Below the pieces are notes generated by a model. The model saw only the letters and a program-made list of their open reading frames with translations, did no database searches and was not told the origin of the DNA. From Verrucomicrobiaceae bacterium (lineage in GTDB: Bacteria; Verrucomicrobiota; Verrucomicrobiia; Verrucomicrobiales; Verrucomicrobiaceae), in NCBI GenBank assembly GCA_027490195.1, contig JAIXYN010000014.1, positions 1 through 64,000 on the forward strand: 64,000 bases of DNA, read 5' to 3'. Shown here in pieces: positions 17,004-25,765 of the stretch; the first letter of the stretch is position 1, and each line of letters starts with the position of its first letter. The position numbers and the translations under genes were made by a program.

Positions 17004-19157
17004 GTGCCCGAACTTCTTCCAACCGCAGCTTCTACCCCCATTCACGACGCCAAGATGGCGTTGCAGAAGTATTTTGGCTTTCGGGAGTTTCTGGACGGTC
17101 AGGAAACGGTGATGGCGAGCATCCTGAGCGGGCGTGACACGATGGTGATCATGCCCACCGGGGGCGGCAAATCACTCTGCTACCAGCTTCCGGCCATGGT
17201 GATGGATGGCGTGACGGTGGTGGTGAGCCCGTTGATTGCCTTGATGAAGGATCAGGTGGATGCGCTGGAGCGGCGCGGGATTCCTGCGACGCTGATCAAC
17301 AGCTCGATCTCGCTGGGCGAGCAGCAGGAGCGCATCGAGGCCCTGAGGCGTGGGGATTACAAGCTGGTGTATGTGGCGCCGGAGCGGTTTCGCAGCCGTG
17401 CGTTTACGAATGCGCTGCGGCAGGTGCAGATCGCGCTGGTGGCGGTGGATGAAGCGCACTGTCTTTCGCAATGGGGGCATGATTTCCGACCTGACTACAT
17501 GCGGCTGGGCGAGGCGCTGGCGCAGCTGGACCGGCCGCAGGTGGTGGCCCTGACCGCGACGGCGACGCCAGAGGTGCGGGATGATATTTTGCAGACGCTG
17601 GCGCTGCGTGATCCGTTTGTGACGATCCGTGGCTTTGAGCGGCCGAACCTGAGCCTGAACATCGCGCATACGAAATCGAACTCGGACAAGTATGACCGGC
17701 TGAAGAAGATCATCACGCAGTTCAAGACGGGCATTGTTTACTGCTCCACGCGCAAACGGGTGGAGGAGGTGGGCGAGGAACTGCGTTCGTGGAGGATCAA
17801 GGTGATCGAGTACCATGGCGGGCTGGATGACAAGGAGCGTGAGTCGCGGCAAACGAAGTTCATCACGAAGAAGGCGGATGTGGCCGTGGCGACTAACGCG
17901 TTTGGCATGGGCATTGACCGCTCTGACGTGCGGTTTGTGGTGCACTTCGATGTGCCTGGCAGCGTGGAGGCCTACTACCAGGAGGCGGGCCGTGCAGGGC
18001 GCGATGGTGAGCCTTCGCAGTGCGATCTATTCTTCAATTTTGCCGACACGAAGACGCAGGAGTTCTTCATCGATGGGAATAACCCCAGCGTGGATATCAT
18101 CCGCAATGTGTACCAGACGCTGCTGAATGCGGCGGACTCCAATCATGAGGTGCAGGCTTCGATTGATGACATCACGGAGCGTTCCGGCGCGAAGAACAGC
18201 ATGGCGATTGGCTCGGCTCTGAGTTTCCTAAACCGGAACGACTACATCGAGCGTTTTGACATTCCCGGCAAACGCATCCGTGGCACGCGGCTGCTGCAGC
18301 CGAATGTGCTGACGCGAGATTTGAAGTTCGACACGGACGCGTTGAAGGAGAAAGACCGCCGTGACCGCTCGAAGCTCAAGGCGATGGTCGAGCTCTGCTA
18401 CGATGACAAGGCCTGCCGACAGGAGCAGATTTTGCGCTACTTTGGTGAGAGCGAAAGCACGCCCTGCGGCACCTGTGATGTGTGCCGGGCTGAAGGGGTG
18501 CAGCCACCGCGTGAAGGAGGGGCGGATGAAGTCACCATGCTGCGGCAGGCGCTGAGCGGCATCGCGCGAATGTCCGTGAAGCTGCCGGATGGAACCTGGG
18601 AGGGGCGCTTTGGCAAAGGGCGTATCATCCAGATGCTGGTAGGCAGCAAGTCCAAGGAGATCGTGGATGCCGGGCATGACCAGCTCACGACTTATGGTCT
18701 GCTCAAGGATGTGGGAACGCATGCGCTGCACCCACTGTTTGCTGAGATCGAAAAGCTTGGGCTTATCGAGACGAGCGGAGGGGAGTATCCGAAAGTCACG
18801 CTGACTTCGCGTGGCGCGGAGGTGATGAAAAAGGGACTGAACGTGAAGATGCGCTGGCCTTCGATGCAGGCACCGGTGACGAAGCCGAAGGGGAAGACGG
18901 CGATGAATGAGGAGCTCGCTGCGAGGGAGCTTGGGTTTGACGATGTGCTGTTTGAGAAGTTGAAGCGGCACCGCACGACCTTGGCGGAATCTGAAGGCGT
19001 GCCGCCCTACCTCATTTTCAGCAATCAGACCCTGGAGTTTATGACGCGACTAAAGCCGAAGACGCTTGAGGCGGGGCTCAAGATTCGTGGGGTGGGGGAG
19101 AAGAAGGCGAAGGAGTATCTGCCGGACTTCATTCAGATTGTTAAGAAGCACGGGTGA
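17004..19157 (+). CDS. recQ: ATP-dependent DNA helicase RecQ
   Basis: About 717 residues if the GTG at 17004 is the start; GTG 16986 or TTG 16956 are in-frame alternatives. Helicase motifs are clear: FRPGQ-like FLDGQE, Walker [20 protein letters not shown] box [24 protein letters not shown], and motifs V/VI ending in [12 protein letters not shown]. The zinc-binding region has Cys residues in [10 protein letters not shown] and CGTCDVC. An RQC winged helix and one HRDC domain (about the last 80 residues) follow. This is the full bacterial RecQ layout, acting in recombinational repair. A structured repeat follows the gene. Confidence 0.95.
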   Translation: MPELLPTAASTPIHDAKMALQKYFGFREFLDGQETVMASILSGRDTMVIMPTGGGKSLCYQLPAMVMDGVTVVVSPLIALMKDQVDALERRGIPATLINSSISLGEQQERIEALRRGDYKLVYVAPERFRSRAFTNALRQVQIALVAVDEAHCLSQWGHDFRPDYMRLGEALAQLDRPQVVALTATATPEVRDDILQTLALRDPFVTIRGFERPNLSLNIAHTKSNSDKYDRLKKIITQFKTGIVYCSTRKRVEEVGEELRSWRIKVIEYHGGLDDKERESRQTKFITKKADVAVATNAFGMGIDRSDVRFVVHFDVPGSVEAYYQEAGRAGRDGEPSQCDLFFNFADTKTQEFFIDGNNPSVDIIRNVYQTLLNAADSNHEVQASIDDITERSGAKNSMAIGSALSFLNRNDYIERFDIPGKRIRGTRLLQPNVLTRDLKFDTDALKEKDRRDRSKLKAMVELCYDDKACRQEQILRYFGESESTPCGTCDVCRAEGVQPPREGGADEVTMLRQALSGIARMSVKLPDGTWEGRFGKGRIIQMLVGSKSKEIVDAGHDQLTTYGLLKDVGTHALHPLFAEIEKLGLIETSGGEYPKVTLTSRGAEVMKKGLNVKMRWPSMQAPVTKPKGKTAMNEELAARELGFDDVLFEKLKRHRTTLAESEGVPPYLIFSNQTLEFMTRLKPKTLEAGLKIRGVGEKKAKEYLPDFIQIVKKHG

Positions 19158-19264
19158 GGGCCGGATTATTGTCACTTGTTCAACAGACTGAAGCGAATGG
19201 AGTGCGTGTACCATGTGTAGCCGGAGGCCATGGGGCGGGGACACAGGACATAACCACCTGCGGC

Positions 19265-19424
19265 GCAATGGCGGAGCAGACGCTGCTGGTGCACGGCGTC
19301 GTGCGGAGGGGTGCTGGGTTTGCTTCCCGGATTGGCTGGCAGAACCCAGGGGAGCGCTCGCTAAAGCTCGGCACCCCTGGGCTATATGACGGAAGGCCGT
19401 TGGCCTTCAAGACAAGGAGTCAGT
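19265..19424 (+). repeat. dispersed structured repeat, full copy C
   Basis: Lies between the convergent ends of recQ and the lipoprotein gene. It has GCAGACGCTGCTGG, then GCTGGGTTTGCTTCCCGG. Hairpin 1 has arms CCCAGGGG (19345-19352) and CCCCTGGG (19374-19381). Hairpin 2 is GAAGGCC-gtt-GGCCTTC. The purine-rich tail is reduced compared with copies A and B. Stem bases differ from the other copies in a compensating way. Confidence 0.8.
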
Positions 19425-19438
19425 AAGTTATGCGATTC

Positions 19439-19891
19439 TCAATTGTAGCGCATGAACGGGCGCTTCAGGACTCGCGCCTTGCGGATGATGTCGGCTGGAT
19501 GCTCTGGGGTGCCGCGATCCATGAAGTTTTCGATGCTGCGAGAGGCATCGAGAATGGAGCGGACCTGGCTGCCGACGGTGGGGGCGGGATTGAGGTAGTC
19601 GTCGATACCCGCGACTGCTTTGTAAACGACAGACATTTCGACCACGAAGATGTCGTCCAGGCGATAAAATTCACTGCCGGTGAGGAGGCCGGAGCCCGGC
19701 TGGCCGGTGGGGGAGGCAGGTGAAGCGGGGCGCAGGGTTTTGTAGAGGCGGGCGCGGCTGACGGGGAATTCTAGGCTGCGCAAGCGGCGCTCGTAAACCT
19801 GACGGCGGCTGTATTCATCGCGTGGAAGTGTGCTGCAACCGGCGGAGGTGAAGATGAGCAGGAGAAGTAGGAGGGTGTGACTGAGATTCAT
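19439..19891 (-). CDS. small lipoprotein, third gene of the PelA-like locus
   Basis: A 150-residue protein with a lipoprotein signal peptide; lipobox TSAGC, lipidated Cys near residue 19. The mature part is charged and Arg-rich, with no family I recognise. It lies 43 bases after the TPR gene and on the same strand as the PelA-like gene. In pel operons PelC is a small outer-membrane lipoprotein that forms a ring. This protein occupies a similar position but I see no clear PelC sequence match, so equivalence is speculative. Confidence 0.65.
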   Translation of the reverse strand: MNLSHTLLLLLLIFTSAGCSTLPRDEYSRRQVYERRLRSLEFPVSRARLYKTLRPASPASPTGQPGSGLLTGSEFYRLDDIFVVEMSVVYKAVAGIDDYLNPAPTVGSQVRSILDASRSIENFMDRGTPEHPADIIRKARVLKRPFMRYN

Positions 19892-19934
19892 GGTGTGAAC
19901 GTGACGCCACCAGGCTGCGAATCAACCGCGGTCT

Positions 19935-21620
19935 TTACTCGGCCTTGGTCGCTGTACTGAAGTGAGTGGCCTCGGCTGTGCTGGGTGTGGATGAGAGGGA
20001 TTTGAGGAATTCGGTGCCTGTGGGAAGTTTGGCGACAGCTTCTGTCAACGCTGCATGGGCTGTGACTCCATCCGGGTGCTGAATCGTGGTGGTGGCGAGG
20101 GCGAGGACATCGCTGGCGGCGGGATGGGGTGAAGACTCGATGAGGAGCTGCTGTGCACGATGGGCGGCGGGAATGTCATTGAGCTGGATGGCGAGAGCGG
20201 CAATGTGCCGCAGGGTGGCCTCATCAAGCTGGCCGGCGGGAAGGGACTGAAGTGTGCGCAGGGCCTGGGAGGGCTGAGCGGCAGAGAGCTGCAATCTGGC
20301 GAGGTGCTGCAAAGCGGAGACATCCTCGGGGAAGCGTTTGAGGAAGCCCTCCCACAGCATCGGAGCGGAGGATTCTCCCCGCAGCATGATGTCGATCTGG
20401 GTGAGCAGCCGCCAGCCGATGCGGTCATCGGGCGATGATTGGAGATGGTGTGTGAGCAGTGTACGAGCAGCCGCAGGTGCATCACCGTCTGTCAGCGCTT
20501 GTGCCAGTTGCACTGGAGAGAATCTGCCATTCAGGCTGGCGAACACGTCAGTGAGCTCTTTGCCGCGCCCGATCTGTGTCGCCAGTGCGTGTAAACGGGC
20601 GAGCACGTGTGTTTCACCGCTGGCGGCGAGGCGAAAGTACAGCTCGCAGGCGATGCTGGTCACATGATTGAGATCGGCGATGCAGGCGCCTTCGTTCAAC
20701 CAACGACGATACTCGGTGTCGATGGATGCTGCCGAAGCGAGATTTTTCAGCGAGCGCTGATGGTCTGCGAAGGTGCGTAGCAGGCGCTCGATCCAGGGCA
20801 GAAGTTCTGCGGATTCGCCTGCAGCCCGTGTGGCAAGCAGCGCCCGCTGTATGAGGCGCGGAGGAATGGCATCTGCGGGCTTCAATGCACGCAGAGAATC
20901 GAGCCCGACACGGCTGGCCTCGGCATAGCGGGTTCCTTCGAGCAGGAGGGAGATCTGGAGATCGAGCGCGTCTTCGTGTTGAGCGTCATTGAGACGTGAG
21001 GGGGCTTCGCTGAGCCACTCCTTCACGACACACAAGGCGGCTGCTGGACGCCGTGTGATGCGGGCTGCTTCGGTGAGGTTCAGCACATTCTGCCAGGTGG
21101 CGGCGGGAGATTCGCAGACACGCTCATGGATTTCGACGGCGAGGGTGCGTTCGTGGGTCGCCATGGCTTGAGATGCGAGCAGTTCGAGGGCTTCGATTTT
21201 ATGGGGTTCTTCGATGCGGTCACCCGAGGCGGAGACAAGGAGCCGGCTTTCGTCGATGAGTGGTGCATCGGCACGCGTGAGTTCGACAAACAGAAGCGCG
21301 GTGTTCAGCGGGCAAGGCGTGTGGAGCGGACCCTGCTGCACGGTGAGCTGACGCAGCCGCTGCTCAGGTACTGCCTTCAGCCAGGTGTGCAGCGCTTCCA
21401 ATTCACGATCAGGCAGCATGGCGAGCTGAAACACGGCTGGCTGTTGCAGATGATTGGGGGCATGTGCGAGGCAGGACGCGATGGCGGTGCGAGTGGTGTC
21501 CAGCAGCGGGTTTTCCTTCGGGGCGGCGGGGTCGTTCGCGAGCATGCGCCAGCCCCAGGCGACGGCGAGCATGGTGTAGGAAAAAATGAGCAAGGAAGCC
21601 TGGCGGGAACTGCGTGACAT
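19935..21620 (-). CDS. membrane-anchored TPR-like helical repeat protein (PelB N-terminal-like position)
   Basis: A 561-residue protein. An N-terminal hydrophobic segment (SLLIFSYTMLAVAWGWRML) anchors it. Most of the rest is Ala/Leu-rich helical repeat sequence with TPR-like spacing, clearest around 380-520 (for example DDRIGWRLLTQIDIMLRGE and DVSALQHLARLQLSAAQPSQ). No beta-barrel region is visible, whereas PelB ends in one. It begins 24 bases after the PelA-like gene. In Pel systems the TPR part of PelB binds PelA, so this gene may supply a TPR partner without a pore. That role is inference. Confidence 0.7.
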   Translation of the reverse strand: MSRSSRQASLLIFSYTMLAVAWGWRMLANDPAAPKENPLLDTTRTAIASCLAHAPNHLQQPAVFQLAMLPDRELEALHTWLKAVPEQRLRQLTVQQGPLHTPCPLNTALLFVELTRADAPLIDESRLLVSASGDRIEEPHKIEALELLASQAMATHERTLAVEIHERVCESPAATWQNVLNLTEAARITRRPAAALCVVKEWLSEAPSRLNDAQHEDALDLQISLLLEGTRYAEASRVGLDSLRALKPADAIPPRLIQRALLATRAAGESAELLPWIERLLRTFADHQRSLKNLASAASIDTEYRRWLNEGACIADLNHVTSIACELYFRLAASGETHVLARLHALATQIGRGKELTDVFASLNGRFSPVQLAQALTDGDAPAAARTLLTHHLQSSPDDRIGWRLLTQIDIMLRGESSAPMLWEGFLKRFPEDVSALQHLARLQLSAAQPSQALRTLQSLPAGQLDEATLRHIAALAIQLNDIPAAHRAQQLLIESSPHPAASDVLALATTTIQHPDGVTAHAALTEAVAKLPTGTEFLKSLSSTPSTAEATHFSTATKAE

Positions 21621-21644
21621 GGAGGCTCGGAAAAGAGGGGGGGA

Positions 21645-24356
21645 TCAGCGCATGGCCGCGTGCGTGGCGGGCGGCAATGACTGGAGGGAGACGGTGGAAT
21701 GGCAGGCGACTTCGATATGAACGATGCCCTGCCCATCTGCGTGCGCGGTGTAAGGGCGGCCGTTTTCGAGATAGGCGCATTGGCCACGGGGCTCAAAACC
21801 GCCCAGCACGATTTCCACGGGACGGAGATCGCGCACCTGGAAGGTGGCGCGGCCTGCTGTCAGCTCGAAGAACGAAACTGAGGTGCTGCATTCGGCGAGA
21901 TGAATGTGCGGAGCCGGTTTGTTTTTGGTGAGCACGAGTTCAGTGCGCGCATAGCCCATGGTGTGGATGTAGAGCTGGCCCTGATGCACATTGTAGCCTG
22001 AAACTCCCTGGCAGTGTGCCATGTCAGGCAGACCGAGGGCCGCGGGCAGACGCAGGGTGCGGCAGTCGCCGGCGTTCAGAATGATCCAATGACCCGCTGC
22101 GGCACGAAGGATGCGGGTGTGCTGTGCATCGCGCACGCTCGCGGCATACGCGGCGGAGGTCATGGCATGCAGTGGTTGACCAGCGCAGGCGGCGAAGGTT
22201 TTTTCGAGTGCAGCGACGCCGGCCTCGGTGCGAACATCCGCAAAGCTGCAGCGAAGGGCGAGTGGCTCCAGACGAATGGAATTGCGGGAGCCTGAGGGAC
22301 TGGAGATGGGATCGATGGCTGATGTCGCTGGGAGGCTCTCAACGCTCATGGCGCGGCAGTAGCCCAGAGCCTCGGAGGAGGGGTGGGCATTGGCGGGCCA
22401 GAGCATGAGGCTCACTTCTTTACCCAGCGGCAGTAGGCGGCGATGGATGTAGCTCATGGAGCCGGCGATCTCGCGCTCCATGTCATGACGGGTGGTTATG
22501 GCACGGTCATTGAGCTTACCGGAGATGTCGATGCCAGCGGTCCATTGGGTGGGACGTGAAAAGGAGTTCGAAGCTGCCTGAACCTGGAGCATTTCAAAAA
22601 TGCTGCGGGCGACGAGTTCGAGGCGTGCGGCTTCGCCGGTCTTCTGTCCGGGCAGCCAGGCACGCATTTCGGCTTCACAAACAGAAACGGTGACAGGCAG
22701 AAGATTGCGACCCAGAATGCGGTCGCGCATGACTTCGGCGCACAGCGGGAAACCGGGAAGTGTGGAAGGGGTGGAGAAGCCGGTGCTGTCGATGTGGCTG
22801 TAAAACACGCGGCGGCCGGTGCGAGTGGTGGTGTCGGGCACAGGTAGGCTGTGGTCGGCACCGAGCCATTGGGCAAGGAAGGCTGGAAGGTCGAGCTGAG
22901 AGGTGGCAGCCTGAGCGGCCGGATCAATCCATGCACCGCCCCAGCTGGTGAGGAAGGCCTGATCAAAATGATGCTGGGAACCCATGGCATCCTGACCATG
23001 CAGGCCGAGCACGATGCGAGCGTCTGCGGGGGCTTCGAGATCGAGAAAGCCGAGCGAGCGGGCGGTGATCTTCGTGTTCACACTCAGCAGAGAGGAATCC
23101 ATGGAGACCACGTTCGTTTTGACGAGGCGTGCTGCAGGTTTGGCGCTGCCACCGAGGCCGAGATGCTGCATGGCGAGGTGGCGGGCGGCGTCGTCCGTCC
23201 ATGGCATGCCGGTGAGGAGCAGTGGAATTTTGCGGGCACGCAGAGAGGGTAGCCAAGAGGCTAGGGTGCGCTGCTGTTCAGCGCTGAGGACCAAGGTGGA
23301 ATCGAGGATGACGGCGGCGAAATCGTGGTCTGCAGGCAGGAAGTCGGCATCACTGGCATTGCGAAAGTCGAGTTTGCAGCCAAGCCATTCCAGGGACTGA
23401 CGCAGAAGACGTGAGGTGACGGTGGTGGCAGCGGCGGCGGATTTTTCACCGACGTGTTTTTCATCCCAGCCATGCAGCACGAGCACGCGGCGGGAGACTT
23501 CCTCCAAGGGGCCCAGATTGACTCCGCTCAGCGCCGGAGTGGTGATGAAAGGAACGGTGCCCAGGGCGGTGAGGCGCTGTGCGGCCTCGCGGCAGGCGGT
23601 GCGGTCATCGGCGGAGGCATATTCCACGGCAAAGACGTGCATGCCCTGCATCTGAACGGTGCGAATGAGGCGTGTGAGGCGCTGTGTTTCCGTGATGGAC
23701 GTCCAGTCGGCCACGCCGTTTTTGCCTTCGCGGGTGTAAACACCGAGGGCGAGGAAACCACTGGCGACGTGAACGGCTTCAACGCCGAGGCCCAGACGGA
23801 GATCGAGGAGGAGATGCTTGTCTGGATAACGCTGGTGCAGGGTGGCGGCGAGCGAGAGGACGGCGGTGCGTGCTGCTGGAGTGGTGGCTTCTGCGCCGAA
23901 GCTGAGGACGAAGCCGTCGAAACCTTTCTTCGCTGCGGGATCTGCGAGAGCTTCGACGACCCAGGAGATCCATTGGGGGTCCGTAGGATCGACGATGCGG
24001 GTCTGCTGGTCGGAGGTGGAGGGTTTGGAGGACAAGCGACGTTCTGCGGTCTGCATGGCGGCACGCGTGCCGGTGTGGAAGTGAGCGACGTCGAGCAGGG
24101 CGAAGTAGTGATTTCCCAGCGCATGACCGGGCTCCATGTCGAGCTCAGCCTTGGGATTCAAAATGGACAAGTCGAAGGCGGCGAGGGAGCGGGTATCCGG
24201 ACGCAGTGATTGATCGACGAAGAGGCTGCGGTAGGCGGGCAGATCCGCCGCCATTGCTGAGATTCCCATCAGCCCTAAGAGGCCCGCGACCCAGAGTTTG
24301 GACATCAGGCCGAATGAAGAGCGCGTGAACCGGGAGGTGAGTGATGCGGGGTGCAT
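21645..24356 (-). CDS. PelA-like protein (GH114-like plus deacetylase-like domains), catalytic residues apparently lost
   Basis: About 903 residues from the ATG at 24356 (a TTG at 24410 is in frame); a signal-like helix WVAGLLGLMGISAMAAD follows. Residues about 40-290 resemble the TM1410/GH114 hydrolase domain of PelA (KGFDGFVLSFG, then FAVEYASADDR and ALGTVPFITTPAL). A central Rossmann-like region follows. From about 515 the PelA deacetylase pattern appears: VFYSHIDSTGF and LLPVTVSVCEAEM. In PelA the metal-binding site is H-I-D-G-D-G plus S-H-x3-S-H-P. Here these read HIDSTG and SNSFSRP, so the second Asp and both His are replaced. The hydrolase Glu also seems absent. It is probably a binding or scaffold protein. 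Confidence 0.72.
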   Translation of the reverse strand: MHPASLTSRFTRSSFGLMSKLWVAGLLGLMGISAMAADLPAYRSLFVDQSLRPDTRSLAAFDLSILNPKAELDMEPGHALGNHYFALLDVAHFHTGTRAAMQTAERRLSSKPSTSDQQTRIVDPTDPQWISWVVEALADPAAKKGFDGFVLSFGAEATTPAARTAVLSLAATLHQRYPDKHLLLDLRLGLGVEAVHVASGFLALGVYTREGKNGVADWTSITETQRLTRLIRTVQMQGMHVFAVEYASADDRTACREAAQRLTALGTVPFITTPALSGVNLGPLEEVSRRVLVLHGWDEKHVGEKSAAAATTVTSRLLRQSLEWLGCKLDFRNASDADFLPADHDFAAVILDSTLVLSAEQQRTLASWLPSLRARKIPLLLTGMPWTDDAARHLAMQHLGLGGSAKPAARLVKTNVVSMDSSLLSVNTKITARSLGFLDLEAPADARIVLGLHGQDAMGSQHHFDQAFLTSWGGAWIDPAAQAATSQLDLPAFLAQWLGADHSLPVPDTTTRTGRRVFYSHIDSTGFSTPSTLPGFPLCAEVMRDRILGRNLLPVTVSVCEAEMRAWLPGQKTGEAARLELVARSIFEMLQVQAASNSFSRPTQWTAGIDISGKLNDRAITTRHDMEREIAGSMSYIHRRLLPLGKEVSLMLWPANAHPSSEALGYCRAMSVESLPATSAIDPISSPSGSRNSIRLEPLALRCSFADVRTEAGVAALEKTFAACAGQPLHAMTSAAYAASVRDAQHTRILRAAAGHWIILNAGDCRTLRLPAALGLPDMAHCQGVSGYNVHQGQLYIHTMGYARTELVLTKNKPAPHIHLAECSTSVSFFELTAGRATFQVRDLRPVEIVLGGFEPRGQCAYLENGRPYTAHADGQGIVHIEVACHSTVSLQSLPPATHAAMR

Positions 24357-24716
24357 GACAGGGTGCGTTGGGCTTTCAATGCTGCGAACACTGTCACGAT
24401 AGAGTTTCAATAATTAGAAGCAATGCATGAGGCATTGGTTTACAAACTACTTACCTAGCTGACAGAACTCAAAAATCAGCCGCCAAACCCCTTGTCATGG
24501 GAATCATGACAGGCAGCATGAATGGTTCTCCAATTCGCACGTTTGCCGAATCCATTTCAGATGGATCATTGGAATATTTTCCCAAGGGCATGCGATCACG
24601 CTGGCACGAGGCCAAAGCGCATGCTCTCCATGCCGATTGCATCGGCTTTCAACGTCAACACATCAGCGTTGCCCGTGGGACGGCTGTTGTTCCGACTCTC
24701 TATGACTAGTCAATGT
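24357..24716. other. intergenic region upstream of the PelA-like gene
   Basis: About 360 bases with no convincing gene. It should contain the leftward promoter of the PelA-like gene. One clear dyad is present: TGTCATG (24493-24499) and CATGACA (24505-24511) around a five-base spacer, with CC and GG just outside each arm. It could be an operator or a hairpin. A 70-codon open frame on the plus strand (24497-24709) has no recognisable features. No T-run terminator for the arsenic cluster was seen. Confidence 0.5.
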
Positions 24717-25724
24717 TTACCTCGAGAGGAGCTTGGCGATCTTTTGGGTGAGTTCCACCATGCGCTGGACGTAACCGCTCTCGTTGTCGTACCAGCCCAG
24801 CACCTTAACCTGAGTTCCATCGACAACTAAGGTCGAGTTGGCATCAATGATCGCTGACCGAACATCTCCCTTAAAATCGACGGAGACCAGAGGGAGTTCC
24901 TCATAGCCAAGTATTCCCAGCAGGCTGGATTCGGATGCAGTTTTGAAGAGGGCATTCACTTCTGCGGCGGTTGTCGGTCTTTCAACTTCGAACACAGCGT
25001 CGGTGATAGATGCGTTTAGCAGTGGCACGCGCACAGCCAATCCGCTCAACCGCCCTTTCAACTCAGGATAAATACGAGCAATCGCCGTCGCAGAACCAGT
25101 TGTCGTGGGTATCAGGGACAGACTTGCGGCGCGAGCGCGCCGAAGATCAGCATGCATCGCATCCACCGTGGACTGAGTGTTCGTCATATCATGGATGGTC
25201 GTGATGACACCGTGACGTATTTTGAGAGACTCATGAATCACCTTCACGATCGGTGCCAGGCAGTTGGTGGTGCATGACGCAGCGGAAACAATGTGATTGT
25301 TCTCAGGATCGTAGATGTTGTCATTGATACCCATCACGATGTTGGGGACATCCTCATTAATTGGCGCAGACACGATCACTTTTTTGACCCCCTGATTCAA
25401 ATGCGGCTGCAGCGAGGCGATTGTGCGATATTTGCCGCTGCAATCGAGGACGATGTCCACGTCGCGCCAGTCGCAGCCCTCCACCGTTGAGGAGCGCGTG
25501 AAGCGAACCCGCTGCGAGTCGATCGTGATCGCATCCTCTTCCGCCGCTACCTGATGAGGCCACCGGCCGTGGATAGAATCATATTTCAACAGATGTGCTG
25601 CCGCCTTAACACTGCCTTTGGGTTCATTGATGTGGGTGAACTCAATGTCAGGATTGCCGAAACCGGCCCTCAAAGCCAACCGCCCCATCCTGCCAAAACC
25701 ATTAATCGCCACTTTAATCTTCAT
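24717..25724 (-). CDS. ArsJ-associated glyceraldehyde-3-phosphate dehydrogenase
   Basis: A 335-residue GAPDH with [11 protein letters not shown] at the NAD site, catalytic Cys151 in SAASCTTNC, the activating His in HDMTNTQ, and the WYDNESGY end motif. It lies in a cluster with an ArsJ homologue, and the diverged features (NEPKG after the nucleotide fold, SAASC in place of SNASC) fit the ArsJ-associated subgroup. In known systems this enzyme uses arsenate in place of phosphate to form 1-arseno-3-phosphoglycerate, which ArsJ exports. It is the last gene of the cluster, 41 bases after the P-type ATPase. A housekeeping role is less likely given the context. Confidence 0.85.
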   Translation of the reverse strand: MKIKVAINGFGRMGRLALRAGFGNPDIEFTHINEPKGSVKAAAHLLKYDSIHGRWPHQVAAEEDAITIDSQRVRFTRSSTVEGCDWRDVDIVLDCSGKYRTIASLQPHLNQGVKKVIVSAPINEDVPNIVMGINDNIYDPENNHIVSAASCTTNCLAPIVKVIHESLKIRHGVITTIHDMTNTQSTVDAMHADLRRARAASLSLIPTTTGSATAIARIYPELKGRLSGLAVRVPLLNASITDAVFEVERPTTAAEVNALFKTASESSLLGILGYEELPLVSVDFKGDVRSAIIDANSTLVVDGTQVKVLGWYDNESGYVQRMVELTQKIAKLLSR

Positions 25725-25765
25725 CTCGAATTCTTGTAACTTTAAGTTGTTGAAAATAAATTGAC

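Noticed and set aside
24497..24709. 70-codon open frame in the gap between the GAPDH and PelA-like genes
   Set aside because: No ribosome site, no hydrophobic or domain pattern, and it starts inside a dyad; described only as part of the intergenic region.
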